Part shown: piece after piece, positions 1 through 11,897 of the stretch | Numbering within the stretch: the stretch's first letter is position 1 | Layout: each line of letters opens with the position of its first letter | NCBI GenBank assembly: GCA_025403435.1 | Contig: CM046333.1 | Location: 33,563,521 to 33,627,520, forward strand | Source: Artocarpus heterophyllus | Taxonomy: Eukaryota > Streptophyta > Magnoliopsida > Rosales > Moraceae | DNA length: 64,000 nt | Direction of reading: 5' to 3' | The notes under the pieces: model-generated | Databases searched by the model: none | Seen by the model: the letters and a program-made list of their open reading frames with translations, nothing else | Told to the model about the DNA's origin: nothing | Made by a program: the position numbers and the translations under genes

Positions 1-801
1 AGATTTAACTTTTCATAAAATGCGGAAGATCAAAATTCTTTAAAATGATAAAATATAATATAAAACCATAGTTCATGTATTCTTAAACTTAACATAAAAA
101 TATGTTCAAATAAAAACTTGATTTAAAACATAAAAACATTATTCTTGGCGTTCTTCCGGTTACAATTCATCGTGCTTAATGCTCACACGCCTTCCCACGT
201 CCTCCGCTTAATCCATGATTTTCTTACCCTTATCTGCAACATGACATAAAACTTGATTAAGCTAATGCTTAGTAAGTACATATAATTCTCACAATTAAAA
301 ACATTTCATATACATCACTATCATCATCATATCATAGAAGCGCCTTAAGTACAATTTCATAGAAACATATCTTTCATTACACTGACCATATTAAAACTTA
401 TTCCATTTTATCTTAAGGGCCCAAGTGTTGAACCATAAACATCATCATAGGTGCACCGTCATGAAAGGAAAAGGGTAGCTAATCCAAAACCAAACATGAC
501 ATCATAACATATCATAGCATAACATTGGTGTGCAATACTTATTAGGTGATACATATATATACATAATTTTCATGCTTTGAAACATGTCATCGTCATACAT
601 GCATAACTTTAAAACATGAAAATCTTTCATAAGAAATCCTTTAAGGAAAAATAACCATAAAATCATCATGAATATCATTGTGAACATAACATCAAACCTT
701 GTAAAACGTATCATGTTGCAGGTGAGAATGTACTTACCTTAAAGCTAGCTTACTTAACCTTAATATGCTTTGGTGACGACGCCGCGGTCTCAATGTGCTC
801 T
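1..801 (-). mobile_element. Tekay-B 3' LTR, distal piece (host of Tekay-A)
   Basis: Read on the minus strand this matches the second half of the Tekay-A LTR (compare 2540-3310), for example the stretch around the GGTAAGTACATTCTCACC module (here about 720-742) and the TTACTAAGC...TTGCAG module (here 225-282). It is the continuation of 11893-13630, interrupted by Tekay-A. About 570 bp of the LTR would lie to the left of the window. It is noncoding; the short open frames here are chance. Confidence 0.88.
797..801. repeat. Target-site duplication of Tekay-A, left copy (GCTCT)
   Basis: GCTCT directly precedes the TG that opens the 5' LTR and recurs at 11893-11897 directly after the CA that closes the 3' LTR. 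Five bases is the normal duplication length for Ty3 integrase. Confidence 0.9.
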
Positions 802-1050
802 TGTAACACCCGCCTATTTTATGTAATGGACCATGTTAAGTTAGTAACATTGACAAGAAATTTTATTAATAAATTTTGTTATATGATATGATATGTGATG
901 TGCATGTTACTAACTTTTTATGTCAAGTTTTGTGACAGGTGACGACCGCAAGGGATCGTTGTACTCAAGTGTTCATGTGAAATTTTGAATGTATGTTTAT
1001 TTATGATGCAATAATGTGTGTATGTTTTATTGTATGGCATTTAAGGACAG

Positions 1051-1180
1051 TTCGGCAAGCCGAACTTTCAAGATCGGTAGGCCGAACATTCTGCCCGAGA
1101 TTGGCAGGCCGAAGAAACCTATCGGCAGGCCGAACTTGTGGAACCGGCAGGCCTAAGAGGGAAAATCGGCAGGCCAAACA
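1051..1180 (+). repeat. GC-rich near-palindrome cluster, AGG polarity (Tekay-A U3)
   Basis: Six or so spaced copies of a 14-15 bp unit close to TTCGGCAGGCCGAAC, separated by about 6-12 bp of AT-richer spacer. The unit is an imperfect palindrome (TTCGGC-AG-GCCGAA). The same unit recurs in the other Tekay and copia elements of the window. Confidence 0.85.
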
Positions 1181-3357
1181 CGGCTGACGAGTAGTCAGCT
1201 GAAATCTCTCCAAAATTATGGCTAAGTTAATTACGTTAAATGGGTGATTTAATGTGATTAATTGGCATAATAATGGAATGTTTTATCAGTTAAGGAAATT
1301 AAAGGGGTTTGACTTCGCATTGATTTGTGTCAATTTAAATGGTTTCCCATTTAAGTAGGGCAAAACATGGTAAGTAATGAGTGGGAGATTTGACTTTCCT
1401 TCTTTCTCTCCTTTTCTCCACGCCAATCAGCCTCTTAACAGTCAGAAAATTTTGACTTAATGAAGGGAATTGAATTCCCATCAATTGTGTTTATTACGTT
1501 AAAAATTTTAACGTTTCCTTTTTCACTATTTTCTCTCCTTCTCACGTTTTTCTCTCTCAAAAATTCTGAGACGTTCTTTCATTTTTTTTCTCTTCCTCTT
1601 CTCTTCTCCACGAGTGCTTCTCTCTCTCTCACGAAAATTTTTTGAGTATATTGAAAGAAAAGTCTTATTTCTTTGATTGATATGAAGGGGTTTTGAGAAG
1701 AAAGTCTTCTAAGGTAAGGACTCGTGTATTTGTAAATTTAAAAAGATACTATACTCCTCAAATTCGTCTACAATATCCTCTTTAGGTATTGCATTTTGTT
1801 TTGTGTTTTTATTATGATGCTCATGAGTGTTATGTGTGATGTTCCTTCGCGTTTCATGTCATTTATGTGTTTTTAATGAAAAATGAATATTTCTATCTTC
1901 TACCCTTCACAGTAATGTCACTGTTCAATTTGATGTATAAAAATGTAATGATCATTCAAGGGGTAAATATGATGTTTTCATGAAAAGTTGTTAGAATATG
2001 CAAGTAGAATGTAAGATGAATGTATTTTATGATTATGAAATTTTTATGAGATTATAATAAGAAAACTGTTTTGATAATGTTGTTTTTGGGATTTTTGTTT
2101 TATTAAACTTTTTTATGTATTTACATGATTTTATGATAATAAAATGATTTTATGCATGATAATATGATGATTGTATGGAGTTTTAAATTAAAATATATGT
2201 ATTTGTTCGAAAATGTTTTATTTAAAAGATAAATATGTTTAAAATATATGGTTTGTTTTTATATGCTTAAGGTAATTTTTATAATTAAAGAAAATCATAA
2301 TTACATGTTTATGTGATGACAATGTTTATGATTATGAATTATTGATTGTAATGGATGAGATGAAAATATATATGTGATGACAATTTCATGTTTTACGATT
2401 ATGGTTATGGATTATGAGATGAATGTATATGAATGAATGTTATATGCATGGATGTTTTATGATGCGTATTAATGTTATTGCATCTTAAAATGGGTAATGG
2501 CATGAACACTCAAAGAACGAGCACTACGAGACCGCGGCGTCGTCACCAAATCACGTTAAGGTTAAGTAAGCTAGCGCTAAGGTAAGTACATTCTCACCTA
2601 CAACATGACCCCTTTTTCAAGGTTTGATGATATGTTTACAAGGATATTCATGATGATTTTATGATAATTTTCCTTAAAGGATTTCTTATGAAAGATTTTC
2701 ATGATTTAAAGTTATGCATATATGATGATGATGACAGGTTTCAAAGTATGAAAAGTATGTATTTATGTATCACCTAATAAGTGTTGCACACCCAATGTTA
2801 TGAAATGTTATGTTATGATGTCATGTTTGGTTTGGGATTAGCTACCCTTCTCCTCTCATGACCGCGCGCCTATGATGATGTTTATGATGCAACACTTGGG
2901 CCCTTAAGATAAAAATGGAATAAGTTTTAAAATGGTCAACGTAATGAAAGATATGTTTCTATGAAATTGTGCTTACGGACTTTTATGATATGATGATGAT
3001 GATGTTTATGAAATATTTTAAATTGTGAGAATTATATGTACTTACTAAGCATTAGCTTAATCATGTTTTATGTCATGTTGCAGATAAGGGTAAGAAAATC
3101 ATGGACTAGGCGGAGGACATGGGAAGGCGTGTGAGCAATGTGAACGATGAATTGTAACCGGAAGCACGCCAAGAAGAACGGTTTTATGTTTTTTTTTTTA
3201 ATTAACTTATATAAGTTGAACATATATTTTCATGTTAAGTTTTAAGAATACTTATATTATGGTTTTATAAGTTATTTTATCATTTTTAATGAATTATGAA
3301 CTTCCGCTATGTTTTACGAAAAGTTGGTTTGTTTTAAAATTTTAAGTTTTCTCAAAG

Positions 3358-3560
3358 ATCGGTCTCGGACGGCCTGCCGAACTTATTGGCCGGCCGGCCG
3401 AAGTCCAGAAGTTCGGCCTGCCGATCACAATTCTCGGCCTACCGAACATGGATGAATTTTTGGCCCGAATTGCATAGCCTCTGCCGGCCTGCCGGTTGAG
3501 GGAACTCCGGCCTGTCGATCATGTTCGGCCTGCCGAAGTCCCAAGTTCAGCCTGCCGAAC
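3358..3560 (+). repeat. GC-rich near-palindrome cluster, CCT polarity (Tekay-A, late LTR)
   Basis: About eight units close to TTCGGCCTGCCGAA, the reverse complement of the units at 1051-1180. Spacers are 6-25 bp. Several units carry CG to TG or CA changes. Confidence 0.85.
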
Positions 3561-3919
3561 TGTGGGAGTAAGAAAGTTTTAAATGAGTTGATGTTTAATG
3601 GGATATGTTGTGTTGTTTTGTTAAGTTCTGATTTTTACAACTTGATAGACCTATATTATTAAATAAGTTCATGATTAATTTAAGTATAATTGAATAAATT
3701 ACGATACGGAATAAAATAAACAATGTTATTCTAAACAATGTTAAGTTAAAAAAAAAAATTTGAAGGTATGAATGGATCCTGGTTATGTATGTTTAAGTAC
3801 TTTTAAAATCAATAATACTGATTAAGTTGATATTATTTATATGTTTAAAGTTTAAGTATGTACGAATGTAAGTATGTAACGACATCTGTGACGCCCGAAT
3901 TAAGTGGCGTTTTAGGCTT

Positions 3920-3931
3920 TGGTATCAGAGC
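3920..3931 (+). other. Primer-binding site, initiator Met-tRNA type (Tekay-A)
   Basis: TGGTATCAGAGC begins five bases after the 5' LTR. It is the standard plant sequence complementary to the 3' end of initiator methionine tRNA, which primes minus-strand cDNA. The rest of 3915-4127 is an untranslated leader. Confidence 0.92.
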
Positions 3932-4127
3932 GAATCTTCTGATTACAATTCATATCGCCACACGTCAATCCAAGTCCTCCAAGTAATTATGTTATTAAGT
4001 TAGATATTGATGCAAGTATGATGATACGATTAAGGTTTGAATGTTTAATTATTAACGACATAGTAGTGGAAACCTGTCTCATAAATGGAAGATTATACTA
4101 AGTCCGAATTATTTTAGGAAATTTACG

Positions 4128-5576
4128 ATGGATGGCCACAGAAGAATGCAGACTCGCACCCAGACCAATGAAAGACTCATGACGATGATTGCTGAACTGC
4201 AAAGGCAGTTGGAGGATCAACGAAGGAAAATTGCTGCATTAAGGGCCAACGGCCAGAATGGTGAACAACGAGGCAATGATGTGCCTCCTCCTCCTCCGCA
4301 GCCACAAGCCAATGAAGTCCCAGCTCCTGCTTCTGAACCAAGAGCAGCTTATCAGGAACCTCTTCTGGTCAGATGGAAGAGGGTTAAGCCAGCGGACTTC
4401 GAGGGTTCTAAGGATTGGCTTGTAGCACAGGGATGGTTAAAGATGATCAAAGCCACTCTAAGACTTATGGATTTCACAGACAACAAGAAGGTCCTCTATG
4501 CCTCGTATTGCCTCACAATGGAGGCCAGGATATGGTGGGATGGTATCGAACAGAGCAGGAATGTTGAAGAGATGACATGGGCTGACTTTGTTCACGAGTT
4601 CAACACGAAATTCTTCCACATGAATGTCACGAGGAAACATTATGAGGAGTTCAAAAGCTTACGCCAGGGGGATATGTCAGTTACAGATGTGGTGACAAAA
4701 TTTGACCAGCTTGCTCGTCTATGCCCGGGGATGGTTATGACCGAAGGTGAAAGGGTCAGAAGGTTGATCAGAGCCCTTAGGCCAGACATTGCTGCGATTG
4801 TTGATGGGGCAAGTCCGCCAAGGACCCAAGAACAGGTTGTTATGAGGGCTCAACGTGCTGAGTTTCATTTGTCAAAATTAAGAAGGAATCAGCCTCAGCC
4901 CAACCAGCAGGCCAACAATGCAAACAACCAGAACCGCCCTCCCCATAGGAACAACAACAACAACAACAACAATAATAACCAGAACTGGAGGAACAATAAG
5001 AGGAAGGGCAATCCTCAACAACAGCAGGGCCAAGACAACAAGAGGCACAATGATGGTCAGCGCAACAACAATGATAGGCGATTTCAACCATGTGCTAAAT
5101 GCAGAAAGAAACATTCAGGGGAATATCGATTGGGGACAAACCAATGTTTCATATGTGGGCGTGAAGACCATTTTGTAAAGAACTGCCCCAAGTTGATGAA
5201 TGCTAATGCCCCGCAAAGAGCTTCTCATCAAGCCCAGCTGCATCAGATGCAAGCCTCCCTTGAAGGGCCACTAATTAGTCAAGGGAGACTTGAAGCCCCA
5301 CTGACAAATGCTCGAATCTATGCCATGACGAAGGAACAAGTGGCTGCTGAAGCCTCCAATGTGGTCACAGGTCAGATAACAAGCTTATCTAATGATGTTT
5401 ATGCTCTTTTCGATACGGGTGCTACGCATTCTTTTGTATCTATGTCACATGCTAAGAAGTTAGGGGTTCATTTAGAGCCTATGAGACAGGGATTTACTAC
5501 GACACTACCCTCCGAGGAAGTGATGCTGTACCCCTATGGATTTCTAATAGGGAACTTTTCGTCGACCTCATTATGA
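4128..5576 (+). pseudogene. gag: Gag-protease part of Tekay-A polyprotein
   Basis: An open frame of 482 residues. Residues about 122-222 are the Gag capsid-type domain (aromatic-rich IWWDG and WADFVHEF region, then the LRALRPDI-like end). A basic, Asn/Gln-rich linker follows (residues 260-330), with a run of ten Asn from an AAC microsatellite. A zinc knuckle CFICGREDHFVKNC lies at 340-353 with all CX2CX4HX4C residues intact. The aspartic protease motif DTGATHSF starts at 429. Gag packages element RNA; the protease cleaves the polyprotein. The start ATG is the first long-frame Met after the leader. The frame shifts near 5560 and stops at 5576, while protease and pol continue in another frame from 5573, so a small indel has broken an originally single gag-pol frame. 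Confidence 0.9.
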
Positions 5577-7200
5577 TTGACATGCATGACTATGACATGA
5601 TTCTTGGGATGGATTTCCTAAGCAAGTATAATGCCTCAATCGAATGCCAAAAACAAAAGGTGATCTTCCATCCTGAAGGTGATCAGAAATTCGTTTATGT
5701 TGGTGAGACCAGGAAGAAACCCCACATGTTTCTATCAGCAATGAAAGTAAGGAAGCTTTTAGCAAGTGGCTGCATGGGCTATCTGGCAAACATTGTAGAC
5801 AAAAGCCAAGAAGGAAAGACAAGAATTGAAGATGTATATGTTGTTCATGAATATGAAGATGTGTTTCCTGAAGATCTAACGAGTCTACCGCCAGAAAGAG
5901 AAGTTGAATTCAAGATTGAGCTCGCTCCAGGCACCGACCCAATCTCAAAAGCACCATATAGAATGGCCCCGTTAGAATTAAAGGAGCTTCACACGCAATT
6001 AAAGGAGCTACTTGACAAAGGATTTATCAGGCCAAGTCACTCACCATGGGGTGCTCCAGTCTTGTTTGTGAAAAAGAAGGATGGCACTTTGAGACTCTGC
6101 ATCGACTATAGAGAGCTGAACAAGGTGACGATCAAGAACAAGTATCCATTGCCTCAAATTGATGATTTGTTTGATCAGCTCAAGGGTGCATCGGTGTTCT
6201 CAAAGATTGATCTTCGATCAGGGTATCACTAGTTGAAGATTAAAGAAAGAGATATTCCCAAGACTGCTTTCAGGTCGAGGTATGGTCACCATGAATTTGT
6301 GGTTATGCCTTTCGGTCTGACGAATGCACCTGCTGCCTTTATGGATTTGATGAACAGGGTATTCAAGGATTTCCTTGATAAATTTGTTGTATTTATCGAT
6401 GATATTCTTGCCTACTCTAAGAATCAAGAAGAACATGAGGAGCATTTAAGGATTGTGCTGGAGACCTTGAGAAGACACCAGCTATATGCTAAGTTCTCCA
6501 AATACGAGTTTTGGCTTGATAAAGTGTCATTCCTGGGGCATGTTATTTCAAAGGATGGGATTATGGTGGACCCTGCTAAAGTAGAAGCTTGTACTCAATT
6601 GGAAGCAACCGATGAATGCAAGTGAAATAAGGAGCTTCTTGGGTCTAGCAGGTTACTATCGGAGATTCGTAGAAGATTTCTCCAAGATAGCAGCTCCACT
6701 CACGAACTTGACTCGCAAGGGAAAGAAGTATGAATGGACGGATGCATGTGAAAAGAGTTTTCAAGAACTGAAGAAAAGATTAACAACGGCTCCAGTATTG
6801 GCAATTCCTGAGGGAAATGATAGGTTCGTAATCTATAGTGATGCATCCAAGATGGGCCTTGGAGCTGTATTGGTGCAGAATGAAAAGGTGATTGCTTATA
6901 CTTCAAGGCAACTAAAGGATTATGAAAAGAACTATCCTACTCATGACCTCGAGTTAGCAGCAGTCGTTTTTGCGTTGAAGATATGGAGACACTATTTGTA
7001 TGGAGTTCAATGTAAGATCTTCACTGATCATCAAAGTCTGAAGTATTTCTTCACGCAAAGAGACCTGAATATGAGACAACGAAGATGACAAGAATTGGTG
7101 AAGGATTATGATTATGAAATCCTTTATCATCCTGGTAAAGCTAACCGAGTAGCTGATGCTTTAAGTAGGATGTTAGTTGCCACGTTGATGTCAATGCAAG
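5573..7200 (+). pseudogene. pol: Reverse transcriptase and RNase H of Tekay-A (broken)
   Basis: Continues the protease end ([13 protein letters not shown]) into reverse transcriptase ([20 protein letters not shown] near 6100; catalytic FIDD near 6395) and RNase H ([15 protein letters not shown] near 6829; [17 protein letters not shown] near 6950; ending with the HPGKANRVADALSR signature near 7130). It copies element RNA into DNA and degrades the RNA strand. Breaks: TAG at 6230-6232 where the family has Gln; one extra base near 6580-6605, after which the frame resumes at 6612; TGA at 7086-7088 where the family has Trp. The stops look like C-to-T or G-to-A transitions. The enzyme cannot be made as one protein from this copy. 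Confidence 0.9.
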
Positions 7201-8732
7201 CAATGTCTCCACCTTTAAGGAAAGAAATTCTAGACTTCGGTTTAGAACTTAGAGCAGGCCAGCTATCAGCACTCTCTCTTGCTCTGACGATGTATGATGA
7301 AATTCAGAGTAAGCAAGATGACGACATAAGCCTTGTAAGGATCAAACAAGAAATGAAAGAAGGAAAATGTCAAGAGTTTTGTATTGCGGATGACGAAACT
7401 CTGTACCTTATGGACCGTTTATGTGTTCCTAATGTTGATGATTTAAGGGAAAGGATCTTGGCAGAAATTCATGACACTCCTTACTCTATTCATCCATGTG
7501 CTACAAAGATGTATAATGATCTAAAGGGTAACTTCTGGTGGTTTGGAATGAAATGTGATATTGCAAAGCATGTGAAGAAATGTATGACATGTCAGCAAGT
7601 AAAGGCTGAACACTAAAGACCTGGTGGCAAACTGCAGTCTATCCAAATACTGGAATGGAAATGGGAAGAAATAGCAATGGATTTCATTACCGGCTTACCC
7701 AGAACTACGAACGGTTATGATGCAATTTGGGTAGTTGTGGGTCGGCTAACGAAGACGACGCACTTCATTCCTATTAAGATCACTTACTCTATGGAACGGT
7801 TAACAAAACTCTATATTAAGGAGATTGTACTACTTCATGGGATTCCCAAGTCAATTATCTCAGATCGTAATGGCAGGTTCACATCTAAGTTTTGGAAGAG
7901 TGTATAGACTGCAATGGGAACCAGGCTTCATTTCAGTACAACTTTTCATCCTCAGACTGACGGCCAAACAGAGAGGACGAACCTGATTCTAGAAGATATG
8001 CTACAGGTATGTTCTCTTGATTTTAAGACCAGCTGGTGTAAAATGTTGCCGTTAGCAGAGTTTGCTTACAACAACAGCTTTCAGGCGACAATTGGAATGG
8101 CACCATATGAAGCACTGTATGGACGAAAATGCAGGTCACCTATATGTTGGCACGAAGCTAGTGAAAAGAAGTTGATGAAAAGTGTAGATGCTGAAAGAAC
8201 TGACTTTGTGAATGAAACTTCTGAGATGATAAAGTTGATAAGAAGAAGAATAGAGACCGCACAAAGCCATCAAAAGAGTTATGCTGACAAAAGAAGAAGA
8301 CATTTAGAGTTTGCCGTAGGCGAATATGTGTTCTTGAAAGTTGCACCAATGAAAGGGGTTATGAGGTTTGGGAAGAAAAGCAAGTTAAGCCCAAGATTCA
8401 TCGGCCCTTATGAAGTTGTTAAACGAATAGGCAAAGTAGCTTATCATCTGAAGTTGCCATCTGAAATGTCCACAATGCACGATGTATTTCATGTCTCCAT
8501 GCTCAAAAAGTATGTTCCGAACCCTATGCATGTGATTGAAACACAAGTGATCGAGATACGAGAAGACTTAAGTTATGAAGAAAAGCCAATAAAGATACTT
8601 GATCGGAAAACCAAGACTTTGAGGAATAAAGAAATTCCATTGGTCAAGGTATTATGGCCAAATCAGCAAGTTGAAGAAGCTACATGGGAACGTGAAGATG
8701 ACATGAAAGTTATGTATCCGCATTCATTCTAA
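7201..8732 (+). pseudogene. pol: Integrase with chromodomain-like tail of Tekay-A (broken)
   Basis: Zinc-binding HHCC region at about 7440-7610 (last pair CMTCQQVK). Catalytic core: first Asp in [11 protein letters not shown] (7679), second in IISDRNGRF (about 7860), Glu in TDGQTER (about 7960). The GPY/F module is SPRFIGPYEVVKRIG (about 8390). The C-terminal tail, with VKVLW and EEATWEREDDM, resembles the chromodomain of Tekay-type chromoviruses, which in the family guides insertion to particular chromatin (family knowledge). Stops: TAA at 7614-7616 and TAG at 7905-7907, both at expected Gln codons. It ends TAA just before the polypurine tract. Confidence 0.9.
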
Positions 8733-8754
8733 GTTTTGAGGATGAAACTTTTAT

Positions 8755-8768
8755 AAGGTGGGGAGAAT
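8755..8768 (+). other. Polypurine tract of Tekay-A
   Basis: AAGGTGGGGAGAAT lies immediately upstream of the 3' LTR. It primes plus-strand DNA synthesis. The same tract precedes the LTR in Tekay-B (13631-13644, minus). Confidence 0.85.
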
Positions 8769-9017
8769 TGTAACACCCGCCTATTTTATGTAATAGACCA
8801 CGTTAAGTTAGTAACGTTGATAAGAAATTTTTTTAATAAATTTCGTTATATGATATGATATGTGATGTGCATGTTACTAACTTTTTATGTCAGGTTTTGT
8901 GACAGGTGACGATCGCAAGGGATCGTTGTGCTCAAGTGTTCATGTGAAATTTTGAATGTATGTTTATTTATGATGCAATAATGTATGTATGTTTTATTGT
9001 ATGGCATTTAAGGACAG

Positions 9018-9146
9018 TTCAACAGGCCAAACTTTCAAGATCGATAGGCTAAACATTCTGCCCGAGATCGGCATGCCGAAGAAACCTATCAGCAGGCCAA
9101 ACTTGTGGAACCGACAGGCCGAAGAGGGAAAATCGACAGGCCAAAC
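9018..9146 (+). repeat. GC-rich near-palindrome cluster, AGG polarity (3' LTR copy)
   Basis: Copy of the cluster at 1051-1180. More units are eroded here (AACAGGCCAAAC, ATCGACAGGCCAAAC), mainly by CG loss. Confidence 0.8.
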
Positions 9147-10956
9147 ACGGCTGACGAGCAGTCAGCTGAAATCTCTCCAAAATTATGGCTGTGTTAATTA
9201 CGTTAATTGGGTGATTTAATGTGATTAATTGGCATAATAATGGAATGTTTTATCAGTTAAGGAAATTAAAGGGGTTTGACTTTGCATTGATTTGTGTCAA
9301 TTTAAATGGTTTCCCATTTAAATAGGGCAAAACATGGTAAGTAATGAGTGGGAGATTTGACTTTCCTTCTTTCTCTCCTTTTCTCCAAGCCAATCAGCCT
9401 CTTAACAGTCAGAAAATTCTGACTTAATGAAGGGAATTGAATTCCCATCAATTGTGTTTATTACGTTAAAAATTTTAACGTTTCCTTTTTCATTATTTTC
9501 TCTCCTTCTCACGTTTTCCTCTCTCAAAAATTCTGAGACGTTCTTTCATTTTTTTTCTCTTCCTCTTCTCTTCTCCACGAGTGCTTCTCTCTCTCTCACG
9601 AAAATTTTCTGAGTATATTGAAAGAAAAGTCTTATTTTGTTAATTGATATCAAGGGGTTTTGAGAAGAAAGTCTTCTAAGGTAAGGACTCATGTATTTGT
9701 AAATTTAAAAAGATACTCTCCTCCTCAAATTTGTCAACAATATCCTCTTTAGGTATTGTATTTTGTTTTGTGTTTTTATTATGATGCTCATGAGTGTTAT
9801 GTGTGATGTTTCTTCACGTTTCATGTCATTTCTGTGTTTTTAATGAAAAATGAATATTTCTATCTTCTACCCTTCATAGTAATGTTACTGTTCAATTTGA
9901 TGTATAAAAATGTAATGATCATTCAAGGGGTAAATATGATGTTTTCATGAAAAGTTGTTAGAATATGCAAGTAGAATGTAAGATGAATGTATTTTATGAT
10001 TATGAAATTTTTATGAGATTATAATAAGAAAACTGTTTTGATAATGTTGTTTTTGGGATTTTCGTTTTATTAAACTTTTTATGTATTTACTTGATTTTAT
10101 GATAATAAAATGATTTTATGCATGATAATATGATGATTGTATGGAGTTTTAAATTAAAATATATGTATTTGTTCAAAAATGTTTTATTTAAAAGATAAAT
10201 ATGTTTAAAATATATGGTTTGTTTTTATATGCTTAAGGTAATTTTTATAATTAAAGAAAATCATAATAACATGTTTATGTGATGACAATGTTTATGATTA
10301 TGAATTATTGATTGTAATGGATGAGATGAAAATATATATGTGATGACAATTTCATGTTTTACGATTATGGTTATGGATTATGAGATGAATGTATATGAAT
10401 GAATGTTATATGCATGGATGTTTTATGATACGTATTAATGTTATTGCATCTTAAAATGGGTAATGGCATGAACACTCAAAGAACGAGCACTAGCAGACCG
10501 CGACGTCGTCACCAAATCACGTTAAGGTTAAGTAAGCTAGCGCTAAGGTAAGTATATTCTCACCTGCAACATGATCCATTTTTCAAGGTTTGATGATATG
10601 TTTACAAGGATATTCATGATGATTTAATAATAATTTTCCTTAAAGGATTTCTTATGAGAGATTTTCATGATTTAGAGTTATGCATATATGATGATGATGA
10701 CATGTTTCAAAGTATGAAAAGTATGTATTTATGTATCACCTAATAAGTGTTGCAGACCCAATGTTATGAAATGTTATGTTATGATGTCATGTTTGGTTTG
10801 GGATTAGCTACCCTTCTCCTCTCATGACGGCGCGCCTATGATGATGTTTATGGTGCAACACTTGGGCCCTTAAGATAAAAATGGAATAAGTTTTAAAATG
10901 GTCAATGTAATGAAGGATATGTTTCTATGAAATTGTGCTTAAGGCACTTTTATGAT

Positions 10957-10983
10957 ATGATGATGATGATGATGATGATGATG
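10957..10983 (+). repeat. ATG trinucleotide microsatellite
   Basis: Nine ATG units, against about five at the matching site of the 5' LTR (2989-3004) and about six in Tekay-C (near 63590). This is replication slippage since insertion. Confidence 0.85.
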
Positions 10984-11338
10984 TTTATGAAATATTTTAA
11001 ATTGTGAGAATTATATGTACTTACTAAGTATTAGCTTAATCATGTTTTATGTCATGTTGCAGATAAGGGTAAGAAAATCATGGACTAGGCGGAGGACATG
11101 GGAAGGCGTGTGAGCAATGTGAACGATGAATTGTAATCGGAAGCACGCCAAGAAGAACAGTTTTATGTTTTTTTTAATTAAGTTATATAAGTTGAACATA
11201 TATTTTTATGTTAAGTTTTAAGAATACTTATATTATGGTTTTATAAGTTATTTTATCATTTTTAATGAATTATGAACTTCCGCTATGTTTTACGAAAAGT
11301 TAGTTTGTTTTGAAATTTTAAGTTTTCTCAAAGATCGG

Positions 11339-11538
11339 TCTCGGACGGCCTGTCGAACTTGTTGGCCGGCCTGCCGAAGTCCAGAAGTTCGGCCTGCCGA
11401 TCACAATTCTCGGCCTGTCGAACATGGATGAATTTTTGGTCCGAATTGCATAGCCTCTGCCGGCCTGCCGGTTGAGGGAACTCCGGCCTGCCGATCATGT
11501 TCGGCCTGCCGAAGTCCCAAGTTCGGCCTGCCGAACTG
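11339..11538 (+). repeat. GC-rich near-palindrome cluster, CCT polarity (3' LTR copy)
   Basis: Copy of the cluster at 3358-3560 with about eight TTCGGCCTGCCGAA-like units, some better preserved than in the 5' LTR. Confidence 0.85.
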
Positions 11539-11892
11539 TGGGAGGAAGAAAGTTTTAAATGATTTGATGTTTAACGGGATATGTTGTGATGTTTTGTTAA
11601 GTTCTGATTTTTACAACTTGATAGACCTATATTATTAAATAAGTTCATGATTAATTTAAGTATAATTGAATAAATTATGATATGGAATAAAATAAACAAT
11701 GTTATTCTAAACAATGTTAAGTTAAAAAAAAAAAATTTTGAAGGTATGAATGGATCCTGGTTATGTATGTTTAAGTACTTTTAAAATCAATAATATTGAT
11801 TAAGTTGATATTATTTATATGTTTAAAGTTTAAGTATGTACGAATGTAAGTATGTAACGACATCTGTGACGCCCAAATTAAGGGGCGTTTCA

Positions 11893-11897
11893 GCTCT
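11893..11897. repeat. Target-site duplication of Tekay-A, right copy (GCTCT)
   Basis: Pairs with 797-801. The interrupted Tekay-B LTR resumes directly after it. Confidence 0.9.

Larger units (their letters stand above)
802..3914 (+). repeat. Tekay-A 5' LTR
   Basis: Starts TGTAACACCCGCC and ends ...GGCGTTTTA, where the 3' LTR keeps the canonical CA end. It aligns along its whole length with 8769-11892. Upstream half: a GC-rich motif cluster at 1051-1180 and a weak TATA-like site near 1355 (TTTAAATAGGG in the 3' copy). A CT-rich stretch follows at 1400-1640, likely the start of the transcribed leader. Splice-like modules lie at 1709, 2579-2607 and 3038-3088, and a second motif cluster of opposite polarity at 3358-3560. 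The 61-aa frame at 1460 is conserved in both LTRs only because the LTRs are copies. Confidence 0.93.
802..11892 (+). mobile_element. Tekay-A: complete Ty3/gypsy chromovirus-type LTR retrotransposon
   Basis: An 11.1-kb element with all structural parts: TG...CA LTRs of 3113 and 3124 bp, a Met-tRNA primer-binding site, gag, protease, reverse transcriptase, RNase H, integrase in Ty3 order, a polypurine tract and a GCTCT duplication. The domain order, long LTRs and the C-terminal chromodomain-like tail place it with the Tekay/Del group (family knowledge). The LTRs differ at only a few bases per hundred by eye, so it inserted more recently than its host, Tekay-B, an element of the same family. Stops and frameshifts in pol make it non-autonomous. 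Confidence 0.93.
8769..11892 (+). repeat. Tekay-A 3' LTR
   Basis: Direct repeat of 802-3914, starting TGTAACACCC and ending GGCGTTTCA, the intact CA terminus. It differs from the 5' copy by scattered transitions and an expanded ATG microsatellite. It carries the same motif clusters (9018-9146 and 11339-11538), a TATA-like TTTAAATAGGG near 9314 and the same splice-like modules (10546-10575; 11018-11068). Confidence 0.93.

Noticed and set aside
1001..1213. Overlapping frames on both strands around 993-1213 and 27442-27699
   Set aside because: They come from the stop-poor GC-rich motif clusters, and one frame on each strand is open for the same reason.
1460..1645. 61-residue Phe/Ser/Leu-rich frame, repeated at 9427-9612
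   Set aside because: A CT-rich leader region read through; duplicated only because it is in both LTRs.
3920..3931. Possible tRNA gene fragments at the PBS sites
   Set aside because: Only the 12 bases complementary to the tRNA end are present; no cloverleaf can be formed from the flanks.
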